A stretch of DNA of 64,000 nucleotides from Nissolia schottii (GCA_003254905.1 QANU01020924.1:222712-286711); one strand, 5' to 3'; positions 1-12,020 are shown, counted from the first letter of the stretch. Numbers and translations are program-made. The notes: generated by a model not told the origin, from the sequence alone.

Positions 1-650
1 GTAATTAACATAAATTTTAGAAGATAATATATATAAAAATAAAAATCACAAGGTATACCAAGGCTTGCTTGCTTCCCACCAACCAATTAAGAAAATTATG
101 TGGTGAATTAAAGGGGTTAAAAAAAATGTTAAAAGGATTAATAAGAACTCAAAACTTGAGAGGAATCTATATATAATAATAACAAATAATAACATGTTTT
201 TTGCCTTTTTACAATTATCACATGGTGGAAAAGGTAAAGAGAGGGGTGGGGGGGATAAGATAAAAGGAAAATGATCAAGATCATTATCAAGAACTTCTTC
301 CTTTGGTAAACTAAAAGAGAGAAGCTCAAGGTATACATATGTGCACCTTTCCAACAGGTACCATGAACATGGTTTTCCTACATAAATATATATATCTAGA
401 AAATGATGAAATCAAAAGATATATACAAACAACTCTTAAATCTAGTGAAAGTTTATTTTTTGTCAGCTTTTAAAACAAACCCTTAAAACTCAAGAATAAA
501 TAGCTTAGAAATTACTAATATATGTACATCAAAGAAAAAAAAAGAGAGACGTGAGAGAAAAATCCACACCCCACGTTTGGACACATGAAATTAGCCATGA
601 AATTCAAAGGAAAGAAAAGAGAAAAGCAAAAAATATGGATGACTTGAGAG

Positions 651-652
<2 letters not shown>

Positions 653-681
<29 letters not shown>
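653..681. repeat. (GA)n microsatellite
   Basis: An uninterrupted GA dinucleotide run of about 14 units. It sits in a purine-rich tract that would read as CT-rich leader sequence on the - strand. Confidence 0.9.
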
Positions 682-685
<4 letters not shown>

Positions 686-1059
686 TCACACCTTGTTTAA
701 TTTGTGAGCAGCTTCTCCTTAGTGTAAGAGAGAAAGAATGTTTTAGTTGGTTTGTGGGGTGGCTTTATGTGTTGGCTTTACTTTACTTTATGAATGATGC
801 AAAGGAGAGGAGAAAAAGGAGAATATGAGAGAAGAAGTGTCTGCTTTGACCACACTAGCCATATTTCTTCATTAATGATGTGTTTTTGCCTTAGTATTCA
901 ATTTTTTTTGTGATAAAATAAAATTAAGTTGACAGGAAGTCTCAACTTAATTCAAAGTTTTAGATCTAGGTCAAAGTAAGATTAATTAAACTCTTAACCA
1001 CTTGGTTATAGAAAGCTCTTATCCGTGCCAAAATTTATCTCTTTCAAAAGCTTCATATC

Positions 1060-1240
1060 TGTTGATCGATAGAAACAACTGAATGAACCAACAAAGGCCA
1101 ATAAAGTTGGTAGATGACTAGGTTCATCAAATATTTGAGCATAGTTTCGATTCTTGACAATGTGTATGGAAAAGACTTTGTTGTGAGAGACATACTCACT
1201 TTGGTAATCTCGAAGTCGCGAAGAGAGATTGTTTGCGTAA
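1060..1240 (+). repeat. Interspersed repeat fragment, copy A
   Basis: This segment matches 16670-16790 over about 70 bases in the same orientation at roughly three quarters identity by eye. The core includes a 'gattcttgacaa' to 'agagacatactcac' stretch. I do not recognise the family. Neither copy has visible terminal repeats or an open frame. Confidence 0.5.
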
Positions 1241-1379
1241 ACACTTCCTGAGCAAAAGAAAAAAGAAAAAGAAGAAAATTTTATATCTTTATATTATTGA
1301 ATAAAATAAATAGTAAAAGTGATCAATATTTTTTTAATCCTAAAAGGAAATTAATACTTAGTTTGTTTAATATATAAAA

Positions 1380-1382
<3 letters not shown>

Positions 1383-1417
<35 letters not shown>
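1383..1417. repeat. (TA)n microsatellite
   Basis: A pure TA dinucleotide run of about 17 units, one of roughly a dozen in the window. Confidence 0.9.
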
Positions 1418-1422
<5 letters not shown>

Positions 1423-2307
1423 CAACGAAACGTCGACTTGGTGAGTGGATCCTATTGTCCTACTTACTCTATTTTCAAATTTTCAAAGGCTATGGTGCCT
1501 AAATATTTTTCTAAATTAAATGTATTTCTAAACTGACTTCTTTTGAAATTCTTTTTGGACTGCTTTATTTATTTATTTATTTATTTTGGGTGGAATAATG
1601 AGTATGCGGTACTATGCTGGGTTTCTACTTTTTGAACGATAAAGACTCATAAGTGTTTCAATTGTCAAATCTTCTTTTTCTCTAATCAAGGACCTTTGTT
1701 TTTGTTTTTTAAATTTTTTATGCCCATAAACAAGGGCCCACAGTGATTTTAATAGGGTTATCACACTTATCAGAAATATTAATTTAATCCCAAGAAAAAC
1801 CCATTTCTGCAATAAGCTAGCTTTTCCCTATATAATTATTTTCAGCAGTTAATTAGTGTTATACCTAGCTAGGGTTTGCTTTCAAAACATTGATCAAGCA
1901 CATTCAAGTATCTCTTATATATATGGTGATTCGTCGACGTCTAATTTGACTTGTTTGTTTATATTTTATATTTTATCTTTGGTAATGCTATGCCTAGAAA
2001 ACTTTAACCCATTTTGAGACTTTTCAAATCATTCCATGGTGACCAGCAAGTTGTAAAACATGGCCAAGAAGCAGCTTAAATGTGTTGAAACCATGGATTG
2101 CATGCTTCAATAACTACCAACCAAGTAACTAGTCATCTTATATAGAACTCATATGTGCAAGTTAATTAATCATTAGCATAATTTACAACTTTAATTAAAA
2201 ATATATGTTTAAATAACTTATAATTTGTTTGGGGGTAAAAAGAGATGGACTAAGCAGCCATGACCCAATAATAGTTTTTTATTTAATTTTAAAATACGTC
2301 TAAGAGC

Positions 2308-2567
2308 ATGTTTGGAAGAATGGCAAAAGAGGGAAGGACAAAGAAATTGACATGATTAAATTGAAGTAAACCATCTTTAAAAGTAATTTAAAACAAGAAA
2401 AAGGAAGGGAAATGATAAAGAAAGATTGTCATACATTTATCTTATTCTCTCCTATGAAACATGAAAATATGAAAAAGGCATCACCTATCCCACCTTGTTT
2501 TTCCTTTTCATCCTATTCTATTACGAGTGACTCCATTTCATATATAAAAATTCCCTAAACATAGCCC
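2308..2567. mobile_element. MITE, hAT-like terminal motif
   Basis: The left end reads GAGCATGTTTGG. The right end, read on the opposite strand, is GGGGCTATGTTTAGGG, an imperfect inverted repeat of the very common plant MITE type with a G-rich first base and a GTTTGG core. There is no open frame between the ends. Target-site duplication is not clear, so the exact limits are approximate. Confidence 0.45.
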
Positions 2568-3754
2568 CAAGTTACTAGCACAAGACACTCAAGCAATTTC
2601 AATAACTTTTATGTTGAATTAAAGGATTTATCTATTGACTTGTAAGTTAAATGGACTAAACTCAAGTTATATTAATGAATACCTTCTTGAGTCAACTCAA
2701 AATTTGACTTGTTTGAATGAGTTCATAGCAAACTGAGTTCACAACTAACTAATTATATATATCTAAAATATCAGGGAAACATTGGCAAAGAAAAAATTGC
2801 TTCAATTAATTTTTAGATGTAAATTATATCTATAAGTTATTATAGCACCATGCCCTAATTTTGAAATAGGACTACTTCTATTCCCACAATTTTCTTTTCT
2901 TTTTTTTCCCCTCAAAAAGAAAATAATAACATAAAGTGATGGTTCATTCTTTCGTCTTTTTGGTCAAGACTACTAATAACTTTGCATCCTAAAAATACAA
3001 CGTTGCTTTATGTGCTATGATTGTGTTTCTTCCTAATCCATGGAAATGACATTACTATGCAAAGGGATAATAATAATACCAAAAACACAAGGAGTAGCTA
3101 GGAATGATGGTTAAGACAGTTTTTCATGTAAAAGGTGATGAGTGAGGATAGCCGACAAAGGTGACAAACAAAGGCCAAGGTAGGCCTAAAATCTAAATAA
3201 TGTGAGATGGATGATGAAAAGGAGATGAGAAAAAGAAAATCAATCTTTAATAGTGTTTTATTTGTTTATACCTTTGAGTCTTTCTAGTTAAATAAGTTAA
3301 GGCATATGTTATAAAAATAAAAAATAAAAAGTCTTTAAATCTAATAGCTAGGTGTGTGTATATATATATTAAAAAAATTGAATATTAAATACGTTAACTC
3401 AAAAAGAAAATAAAATTTTACATTCAAATATAAAATATCTCTAATTTCTCATCTTTTACATTCCCTCAAATACTTTTCCGTACGTTAGTGTCACCACCGT
3501 CTAAGTCTTTTCTCGTGCAATTTCACTGAGTTCAAGTTGTTATCACAATATTTAATTGTATTAATTATTAATTTGTTTTTTCTTGTTATATCACTTTAAA
3601 CTTTGTAGAGTAATATTTTTTGTTTAATTACTTATATGATTTATCTTCTTTCATTCTTATCTTAACTGTGTCAAATTTAAATGACTAAAAATATATCATT
3701 TTTTGTATTTCCTTATTCACTTTTTTTTACTTGTTCAATCACTCACTTTAAATT
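2568..3754. other. AT-rich spacer, nothing recognised
   Basis: No coding exon, RNA gene or transposon end could be supported. The composition is ordinary AT-rich plant intergenic DNA. Confidence 0.5.
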
Positions 3755-4358
3755 TTGGAAAATTAAGGAAAGCGCCTTGACGGAAACTCTAAGTCTGAGG
3801 GCGAAGATTCCGAGTGGGTTCGGAGGTTTGGACGAGGGCTCCGAGCGGGTTCGGAGGCTCAGACAAAAGCTCTAAGCTGGTTCCTTTCGGAGAGAGTGCG
3901 GCGGCGGGGTGTACCTGTAAAGGCACTCCGACGCTCGAGTAAGTACAAAGATTAGGAGAGTTCTCTAAGAGGAGAGTGAGAGATACCTGGTGACCTGAGG
4001 GGTCGTGTGCTTTTATAGATGAGCTTAGATTGCAAAGATAGAGATAAAGCGAGGGGGTTTGCTTATCCGCTCCCCGGTTTATCTTTTCCTGCTTATCCAG
4101 GAGTTGGTTGCGGATTAAGGAGGAGAGGTTGCCGCTACCTCCTCGTAACTTTGTTGGTCGGACTGAGTTCGGAGTTTCTAGGCTTACGACCTTCTCCTCC
4201 TCTAAGCGCCATGAGACTTCTCTCTTTGGGCCGATCCAACCAAGTGGATAGCTTCTTATGCTCCTTAGTGGGTTGGGCCCTTCGGGTCTTCAGAGAGTGT
4301 GAGCTCCTCTCTCTCTTAGAGGGTTAAAGCTCTCGGACCCGACTTTTAGCCCGTAACA
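3755..4358 (+). mobile_element. GC-rich solo-LTR-like island, copy 1
   Basis: A sharp GC-rich island of about 600 bp in AT-rich surroundings. It contains an ordered set of landmarks: GTACCTG-T-AA, then CACTCCGACGCTCGAGTAAGT, then ATACCTGGTG, then CTTTTATAGAT, and it ends in TAGCCCGTAACA. The same landmarks in the same order occur at 57840-58278, ending in TAGTCCATAACA, so these are two members of one repeat family. The TAACA ending and the TATA-like CTTTTATAG suggest an LTR, probably from a non-autonomous element. No internal protein domain is attached. The 102-residue open frame in it is not recognisable as a protein. Confidence 0.55.
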
Positions 4359-4505
4359 ACTCAAAAATAAATAAATAAATAATATGACTCTCAATATATA
4401 GATTAATATGAGTAAATATTCGTTTTATATCATTTTGAAGGTGTCATCAATTTTGTCTAAAAAAATTAATATCAATTTAATCATATTAAATTTAGATACA
4501 GTTTC

Positions 4506-4863
4506 ACTATTTGTACACCTAAAAAATTGGCATATATGTACACTCAAATAAAGAAATAAATATTATAAAATAAAGAAACAAACATGATCAAACACATAAA
4601 CGATAATTATTAAATACACTTGCGTTCGTGCACATACAAAACATGGAAACAAACATTATCAACCACATAAACAAACAATATTAAATGCCGTGTGTCCATG
4701 CGTGTCTAAATGCTCTGTAATAATGTTTGTTTCTCTATTTTCTAATATTTATTTTTCTATTTTATAATGTTTATTTTTCTATTGCTAATGTTTGTTTTTT
4801 CTATTTTATAATGTTTATTTTCCTGTGTACACAAATATCAATTTTTTTAGGGGTACAAATAGT
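4506..4863. mobile_element. MITE with about 38-bp inverted ends
   Basis: The left end starts ACTATTTGTACACCTAAAAA. The right end, read on the other strand, starts ACTATTTGTACCCCTAAAAA, and the match continues to a GTACAC block on both sides. The interior is AT-rich with repeated 'aatgtttgtt' and 'tctattttataatg' units and has no coding potential. The superfamily is uncertain. Confidence 0.75.
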
Positions 4864-5052
4864 ATTTTTGATTTAGACATTAATTAGTTTCCTCTTCATA
4901 TGCAATGTGATCCGACAAATTAAATATTTCATCTAATCAAACAAATATAATAGAATCGAAACCTCTTTCTTTTGAGTCAAACAGAAAAAAGCTTCAATTT
5001 ATAGCCGATGCTCACTATTGCAATTCACTTATGAATCACAATTGCCTTTAAG

Positions 5053-5105
<53 letters not shown>

Positions 5106-5834
5106 ATGCTCACCAACTAACTGGTTAACTAATTAATTGGGGGTTATATCAGAGTTCCTTTTAGAAACTCTTCCTTTTTTTGAAAAACCACGCGCCCCAA
5201 AGACTTAATTGTTTTTTGTGTCATAAAATTCTTGAGGAACTCACCATTAATTTGGAATTATATATATGCCTTCTTCTAAAAGAGGATCAATGTTAATTGT
5301 GATCTCCATGTCTTAGAAATTATATTTAGTCACCAATATAAAACTCCTCATCCTTCTATGCATGCATCCTCAAATTCTTTTTCTTTCTCTTTAACTGCTT
5401 CCAATCAAAAAGTTTGTCAATGTTCTTATATATCACTTTTTTTCATATTAATTGGTCCTACATCCTCGCAATGTTTTTATTTCTAGTTGGATTGGTTAGT
5501 TTTTGGACCATTCAACCATATAGCTTGAAGACAAGCTTTAGTTATATATATGATATCCCTTCCACTTTGTGATTCCCTCATTATTACTTTTTCCATCTCA
5601 GATCCCAATAAAATCTTCTTTTTTCCTTTTCCCCTCTACGAGGTTTGCATTTACTATCATGGATAGAAAAATTATTTGTGTGGTCTTATACGAGAAACTC
5701 TTTAATATTTTTAAAACATATTTAATATGCATTCTATGTTTTATGAATATTATTTATTTATTTTAATTTATAAATTTCAAAAAATATATTAAAAAAAATT
5801 AATGGTTGATCATGTTTTTTATGTACACATTAAA
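4864..5834. other. AT-rich spacer with TA/CA microsatellite
   Basis: It contains a (TA)n run followed by (CA)n at about 5058-5103. I see no gene. The 65-residue open frame near 5569 is low-complexity, hydrophobic and not a recognisable product. Confidence 0.5.
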
Positions 5835-5982
5835 TAGAGGTGGAAGTAGGTTAGATCGTCCATTGGGAGCCTTCAACCCGACTTGTTTAGAGTTTATCTC
5901 AGCCTAGCCCATTTAATAAACAAGTCAGGACAAGACTTTTAAAGAAGTTTTTTTAGCTAAATAGGCTAGTGTGAATGCTACA

Positions 5983-7208
5983 TGTATAGGTTTTGATAAA
6001 GACAAAGATGCAAGTTTCCAAGTCAAGGAATTCAATGAATATATAGATTTAGAACTTAGGAAATTTGTTAAAGGTGTATGTGATAAATCCTCTAAAATGC
6101 TTTCTAAAATGGCTCTTACAACAAACCTTTGATTCTAAGACTTAAAAATTAATTAGATAAACAAAGGAATTAAAAAGGACAAGAAAAAGGATGAGGGTGG
6201 CCAAGACTTGCATAAGTCAATGGAATGACAACTACAAGTCATTCGAATGACTCATGAGCAAGTCATTTGAATGACTCTTTCTCAAGAGACATTCGATGGA
6301 GTCATTCGATTGGCAAAACTTTTGTGCTCTTTGTGACCTATGCAAAACACAAATCATTTGAATGACTCAGGTAAGGTCATTCGAATGACTCTGACTCAAG
6401 AGACACATAACGACTATATTGCATAGATCATTCGAATGACTTAGGTAAAATCATTCGAATGACTCTGACACAAGAGACACACAACGGCTACATTGCATAA
6501 GTCATTCGAATAACCAACATTAGTCATTCGAGTGACTCAAACTCTTAAGACAACAATGACTAGTTTTATTGTACTAATTTCTTGATCATTAATTGCATAA
6601 CGGTTAGGATCACTTGGAGCTCAATAAATACCCACCTAACTCAGTGATTCAAGGTAGAACATTTACTCCTAAACTCCCATCCTTCTATAGATCATAAGAG
6701 CATTTATTGAGTCATTCTAATGAGTCTAAAAGAGAGATTTTCACATAGAGCTTCAATTTGTATTATCCACTCTTTGAGAGAGTTTCTATTTCAAAATTTC
6801 ATACTCTTGTAAAGAGGGTGAGGTATCCCTCTAGATTGATTAGGGTGAAATCCTTAAGGAAGATTACTTGAGGCTCAAGCACAAGATGTGAAGAGTGCTC
6901 TAAGTGCTCTAACTTGTAAAGGTTTTTCAAACACCTAAGTTTCAAGCTTAGAGATAGTAGAGAAAATCTTGAGCAAGTAGCTAGGGGATTGGACATAAAT
7001 CACAAGGGATTGAACCAGGATAAATTGAGTTTGCATTCTCTCTATTCCTTAACTCTTTACTTTATTATTGCTTGTGCTAGCTTGCTTTGTTGCTTGTTCT
7101 TATATTTTTGTTGAGATTTTTTAGCTCTTTTTCTAAGTAAGAAAAGTTTTGTGAAAAAGTTGTATACTCAATTCACCCCCGTCTTGTGTATTTGAAGCCA
7201 CTTGGTAA
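5983..7208 (+). mobile_element. Solo LTR, Ty1/copia (SIRE/Maximus-like), fossil
   Basis: The segment starts TGTATAGGTTTTGATAAAG and ends CACTTGGTAACA. It has a long, non-coding LTR layout with a 'tcaattcaccccc' tract near the right end. From memory this resembles the LTRs of the SIRE/Maximus copia lineage in legumes, an attribution I cannot verify here. A TATA-like CAATAAATAC lies at 6622-6631, downstream of a palindrome array (6216-6537) that would be U3. There is no internal domain and no second LTR, so it is a solo LTR nested in an hAT-like element. It looks old. Confidence 0.55.
6216..6537. repeat. Array of TCATTCGAATGA palindromes
   Basis: About nine or ten copies of the palindrome TCATTCGAATGA, often extended to GTCATTCGAATGACTC, occur in 320 bp. 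Clear copies begin near 6238, 6262, 6376, 6427, 6450, 6501 and 6522. Two copies of a roughly 74-bp higher-order unit can be seen at about 6371-6444 and 6445-6517. The array ends about 85 bp upstream of the likely TATA box of the LTR, a position expected for cis-acting U3 elements. Confidence 0.85.
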
Positions 7209-7885
7209 CAACTAGATCGTAAACGATAAAAAAAAAAAAAGAGAAACTTATTAGGCCCAATAGGTCAGTCTATTTATAAAAATATTTTTCTCTTATTCTT
7301 GAATATAAGAAAAAAATCTATCATATTCTTGTAATATGACCTAATCATATTTAAAATCTTTATGCTTCTCATTTTTTGCTCGCTCCCTTAGACAAAGTCT
7401 GACATTCTTTTTTTACTCTTCATCTCTGTCTTTGTCTCATACTTAGACACCTAACGCTTTATCTTTTCGTCAGTTGTATAATGCCTATTAATTTGTTTTC
7501 TTTTGTTATATCACTTCAATCTTTATAAAGTAATATTCTTTCTTGGTTACTAGTACAATTGATCTTCGTTCATGCTTATTTTGGTTGTGTTAATCTTAAA
7601 TGACTGAAAAAATATTGTTTCTTGTATTTCTTCATTAATGACTTAATTAGATACGCCGTATATATATCATCAATGACAAACAACATGTAAGCTTTTTATT
7701 TTTCTTTCTTTCAAGTAGACTTGTAAACAAGCTTTGGGTCGGATCAGGTTTTTAAAAAGGTCAGGCTAATCCTTAGAAAAAAGTTTATGACGGGTAATAG
7801 GCCTAAACTCAGACCGAATAATTTAGAAGCAAATCATGTCTATTTAAGCCAAGCCCTAACTCGGCACTGCACATTTCCACCTTTA

Positions 7886-8743
7886 GCATTACATGTGTTC
7901 CTAGAGTATGTAAGCATTTCTCAACCAAAAATTAATGGTTGATCAGAGTATGTGTTACGTTAATATTTTCATGATCGCATATAAAATTCTTACTTATTTC
8001 AGCCTCCATCTTAAGAAAATTCGTCATTTACAACTAAAATAATCCATTGGTCTTAAATTAATTGTCGCTCTCACTTTTTTTATTCATTCATGAATCAGTG
8101 TATTTAGATACAATTATATTTATATACATTTGATTTATAGATGAAAAAAAAAAATGAAATCGAAAATTAATTTGGGATGAAGATAGTAATTTATATGTGA
8201 TCAAAATATATTCTATGGGTTTTCACCTTATAAATCTGTTCCTTATTATTTGGGTGTTATTGGCCTGTTGTCAATTAAAAAAAAGAAAAAGCATTATACT
8301 TTGTCACATTATTTTGTTTTTTGGGTTTGTTTCGGTTGGTATTATCATTCGGTAATGTGTAGTTAATTGGGCCCAAACATTAAGGATCGTTGCCCAAAGG
8401 CCCAACTAATATCCTACAACGTTTTTATGCTTTTTGTTTCGGTAAAAAAAGAAAAATGGAAGCTTAAATTTGTGTTATCTTCATAATAAAAAAAGACTGT
8501 CTCTTTCTGGATTTTTTTACAATAAACAAAACAATAACTCTCATTTTCATAATAAACTATTTGTAAAGTGGTTCCAAAATAAATTTTATTATATATATAA
8601 ATAGTAATCAATTTAAATTAATTTTTAATTTTAAAAAAAAGTTGACTTAAGTCCGCTTCTTCATAGTATGCATTGTAACAAGTTAAAATTGGTCCATAGG
8701 GTAATGCATTGTATGCATTGTACCAACCATTCACCTATTGTAT
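7886..8743. other. AT-rich spacer, nothing recognised
   Basis: I could support no gene or transposon. The 65-residue open frame on the - strand near 8414-8611 is AT-driven and not a recognisable product. Confidence 0.5.
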
Positions 8744-8926
8744 GGGAATGGATCTTCTCATATTAAAATTAGTCATGTTTAATCATATTATGAGAGAAAA
8801 GGACACAAATATTTTTAATAAGTGGGGCCATCTTAAAATGGTAGAACCCAATTCAAAATATTTGTGTCTTCATCTCTCATAACATGACCAAACATGGTCA
8901 ATTTTAACATGAGAAGATTTATTCCC
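8744..8926. mobile_element. MULE-type MITE with perfect 9-bp duplication
   Basis: A foldback element of 183 bp. The left end reads GGGAATGGATCTTCTCAT and the right end, read on the opposite strand, reads GGGAATAAATCTTCTCAT. The inverted repeat extends about 75 bp from each side, leaving little loop. It is flanked on both sides by CTATTGTAT (8735-8743 and 8927-8935), a perfect 9-bp direct repeat as made by Mutator-like transposases. It has no coding capacity and was mobilised in trans. Confidence 0.85.
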
Positions 8927-8935
8927 CTATTGTAT

Positions 8936-9560
8936 ATATTTAATTCATAGTAAAAAAGGCTTCATCATACTAAAAATAGTGTCAGATGCTTTTTACAAAT
9001 GAAAAAGTCTTTCACATAAAAGAAAAATATCATGCATAAAAAAAGAGTCATATTGCGTGTACACTTCAAATTCTACCAACGTACAACTAGCAAAAATTTT
9101 AATACATCATGGCCTACTAAACAATTTCTCCCAAATCCCTAACCCCTAACCGCACCCACCTACCAAACAAACCATAATCCTTTTCTCCTGTCTCACAACT
9201 TTCCCCAAAACCGTAACCCCCCTTCTCCTATCTCACAACCTCGTTGTTGTTGACGCCATCTAACCCAACCGTTTTCACTGTCGTCGAGGCCAATCGAACC
9301 CCGTACTAGTCCTTGCGTCCTCCGTTACGTCCTTCAACCGCCGCTTACGTCCTCCGTTACATCCTTCAACTACCGTCGTTTATCACCGATCCACCTCCCT
9401 CACGTCCTCCTTGAGGCTCTCTCCTCTTCACATCGTCAAACCCAAACCGCATTGACCAAGGACAACACCGCACGAACCCAACACGCATCAAGAAAGGTTT
9501 GTTCAATCTAAAGTTGATATTTCTAATTTTTATTTTTATTTTGGTTTGGTGCATTGGTGT
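8936..9560. other. Spacer with C-rich, GTC-rich stretch
   Basis: Around 9120-9480 the + strand becomes C-rich, with repeated 'cgtcctccgttac' and 'ccttcaac' phrases. The 62-residue open frame on the - strand there is not a known protein. I could not assign the stretch to a gene. Confidence 0.4.
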
Positions 9561-9599
9561 TTTAGTTTATAGTTCTAGGTAAAACCAAAAATCTCATGC

Positions 9600-10135
9600 A
9601 TTGGTTTGATGTATTTAAGTTTGTTCAGTCTAGTTGTATATGTTTGTTCACTGTGCGTATCTGGGTTTGTTCAATGTACATGTTTGTTCAATATGTGCAT
9701 CCCAGTTTGTTCATTCTGTTTGTATAAGTTTGTTCACTTATTGTATCTTGGTTTGTTCACTCTCAGTGTATATGTTTGTTCACATATGGCCTTTGCATTT
9801 GTTCATTCTTTTTGTATAGGTTTGTTAACCTAGTGTATATTGGCATTTTCATTCTTAATGCATAGGTTTGTTCAAATTGTGTACATGGATTACATGTTTT
9901 GATTTAGTGCTCAATTTCTATTTTGGTGCTCTATATGTTGGGATGGTTTGGTGCAAGATTTTTCCCGATGTTCTTGCTTATGTTTGTTTGATTTGTGCTC
10001 TAGGATTGGATCAAGTATTTGTGGACATTTGTTCATTCAATTTGAATGAATCAATGTGATATTATAGTGTGCAAACGTGATATACTCTACTTGATCTAAA
10101 TGTTTGTTCGAGCTTCTTGTGTAGGTTTGTTCATT
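9600..10135 (+). repeat. Degenerate GTTTGTTCA minisatellite
   Basis: The word TTTGTTCA, usually as GTTTGTTCA, recurs more than a dozen times in about 530 bp at irregular spacings of roughly 20-40 bp, interleaved with 'tgtat' and 'gtgtat' words. Open frames of 61-75 residues across it are by-products of the repeat, being rich in Cys, Phe and Val. No flanking inverted repeat was found. It may be the subterminal repeat region of a decayed DNA transposon. Confidence 0.7.
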
Positions 10136-10198
10136 TTGTATATTTGGTTTTAAATAAAATATTTTCACTTTAATTTTCTTAACAAGTTTCCTTATAGC

Positions 10199-10731
10199 TA
10201 GGGATGTGAAGAGGTCAAGCTAGGTCAGACCAAGTCCTTAAAAGGCCGAGCCTTTGTCATTAATTTTCGATCTGGCCTGACCTGTTGACTATCAAAAACT
10301 TTTTTTTCTGGCCCTAGCCTGACTTGTTTAAGAGGTCTGGTCTAGCTTGGAGCTTGATAAACCAGCCTATTTGTTTTTTTTTTAAACAAAGTCTATTTAT
10401 CATGGCCTATTTACCATGACTTATTTATTACGACCTATTTACCATGACTTATTTACTAAGGTTATTTTTTATTTTATTTTTATTTTTATTTAATTTAATA
10501 TATGAGAGAGAGCCAGAGAAAGAAGAGAAGAGCATTATTTTTTTACTAAAGCAACAAAATTATTAAATTTGTATTGATAAATTACTTTAAATAAAACATC
10601 ATAAAAGTGACACTAACTTAATGATTAAGATATGTCTATACCTAAGAAATGGCTCCCCAAACAAACTTTTAAAAAGACGTGTTTGACAATTTTTTTAAAT
10701 AGGTCAGATTAGACCACTAACAAAACCCTTG
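10199..10731. mobile_element. hAT-like non-autonomous element
   Basis: The element begins TAGGGATGTGAAGAGGTC and, read from the other end, CAAGGGTTTTGTTAGTGGTC. It is flanked on both sides by CTTATAGC (10191-10198 and 10732-10739), a perfect 8-bp duplication characteristic of hAT transposition. The interior has the 'ggtcag' and 'ggcctg' text and AT-rich core shared with other elements here. There is no transposase. Confidence 0.8.
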
Positions 10732-10739
10732 CTTATAGC

Positions 10740-11559
10740 ATTCGATAACAAAAACCCTTACTAATTTTCATTTTACAGTTCTTTTCAGCAATAGTGGTCC
10801 AAATGTTGAGTGTAATGCAACCGAACACTAGTGGGCCAATTAATGCTTACATGTTGTGAGACCCAACCAAAAACCGAAACGTACAAGTTGAATTCACATT
10901 TCTTGACCCAAAAAAAGATATTCATATTGTGGAATTGACAGAACATAAAACGTTGGATAGAAGACCGACCAGTACCCAAAAAAGGGGTGCCCTAATTAAT
11001 GATCCCTTAATTTAAAACTGGTGCTCAACTTGATTTCTGAGAAATTAATGATGATAATATTTGAAATGTTTAGGGACTGTTAGAGACTTTTTTAAGTATT
11101 AATGTGGACATTAGAGTAAAATTCAAAGACTAATTAGGATATTCAAAAAAGAAAATTAAAAAAAAAAAGAGAGAGAGAGAATGGACAGAACGACCAAAAG
11201 CAATATTAATTTAGAATGGACACTAAAATCATCAATGCGGTTTAATTTTGGTACGTAAAAGTAGTACATATATTGAGGGGAATGTATATCCAAATTCAGA
11301 GTTAGGACATATACTTGCTGAATGTTTACAGAAATACATACACAGATGACTCACCGATAGAAGAACTTGGTAATTGAACTTTGATTATCACTGCAATATA
11401 TGTGTGGAATATTGTGAGTCAATAATCTCATTTGGGTCAAGGGTACATTCTTACATAAGTGATTTCAATGTGATGATTCAAAGTGTAATCACAGAGTTTA
11501 CTACAAAGTATTACTTCTGAGCTTTTTCTCAATGTTTATTGGAGTATTGTTTTTAGAAT
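10740..11559. other. AT-rich spacer, nothing recognised
   Basis: No gene, RNA or transposon end was supported. The 64-residue open frame on the - strand near 10785 shows no known domain. Confidence 0.5.
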
Positions 11560-12020
11560 GGGTTAATGATCACTTTGGTCATTGAAATTATAACTCAAAA
11601 TCATTTTAATCCTTAAAATTTTAATTTTGATTATTTAATTCTTAAAATTGTAAGTTGTATGTTAAATTAGTCCTTCAAGTCATTAGCATTCATGTTTTTT
11701 GGGATGACAAATGAGGTCATGAGACCATCTACTGTTGTAAATGAAGTTATGGTAATAACTGAGATTTGCAGTTAAGTGATAGCACTACCATATTTTTAGT
11801 CCTAAGTGGTGCCACAATTTCATTTGTAGGCGCAATTGTTATCACTGCTACATTTTCAGTCCTAAACATTGATATATCAGTGAAAACATGAATGATATTA
11901 AACTGAAGTACTAACTTGACTTACGGCTTATAATTTCAACAATTAAAATGTTGAATTTTAAATTTCAAAAACTAAAGTGACTCAACTTACAATTTTGATG
12001 ATCAAAATGAGCATTACCCC
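11560..12020. mobile_element. TIR element, MULE-like
   Basis: The left end GGGTTAATGATCACTTTGGT and the right end (opposite strand GGGGTAATGCTCATTTTGAT) are imperfect inverted repeats that continue for roughly 100 bp. The interior has no coding potential. The G-rich terminus and long inverted ends fit a Mutator-like non-autonomous element. A target-site duplication was not clear, perhaps because a second element abuts the right end. Confidence 0.65.

Larger units (their letters stand above)
1..2300. other. AT-rich spacer, no gene recognised
   Basis: I find no protein-coding gene here. The short open frames are low-complexity and not conserved-looking. The stretch around 540-860 is purine-rich on the + strand, with GA runs and several near-homopolymer tracts. 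Read on the - strand it resembles a CT-rich 5' leader of a plant transcript, but I see no start codon with a convincing frame. A gene beginning to the left of the window cannot be excluded. The segment also holds one repeat fragment (1060-1240) and a TA microsatellite, listed separately. Confidence 0.5.
5835..7885. mobile_element. hAT-like non-autonomous element, split by an LTR
   Basis: The left end TAGAGGTGGAAGTAGG and the right end (opposite strand TAAAGGTGGAAATGTGC) form an inverted repeat. They are flanked by ACATTAAA on the left and GCATTACA on the right, a 6-of-8 match that fits an eroded 8-bp hAT target duplication. Subterminal text rich in 'ggcctaa' and 'cccgac' is shared with other hAT-like elements in this window. 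No transposase domain is present. A solo LTR sits inside it (5983-7208), so the hAT-like element is the older insertion. Confidence 0.6.

Noticed and set aside
4019-4327. 102-residue open frame in the GC-rich island
   Set aside because: The island is a repeat with a second copy at 57.8 kb, and the frame has no domain and is not shared with that copy.
9606-9833. Cys/Phe-rich frames over the 9.6-kb repeat
   Set aside because: The amino-acid pattern comes from the GTTTGTTCA repeat unit and not from a protein.
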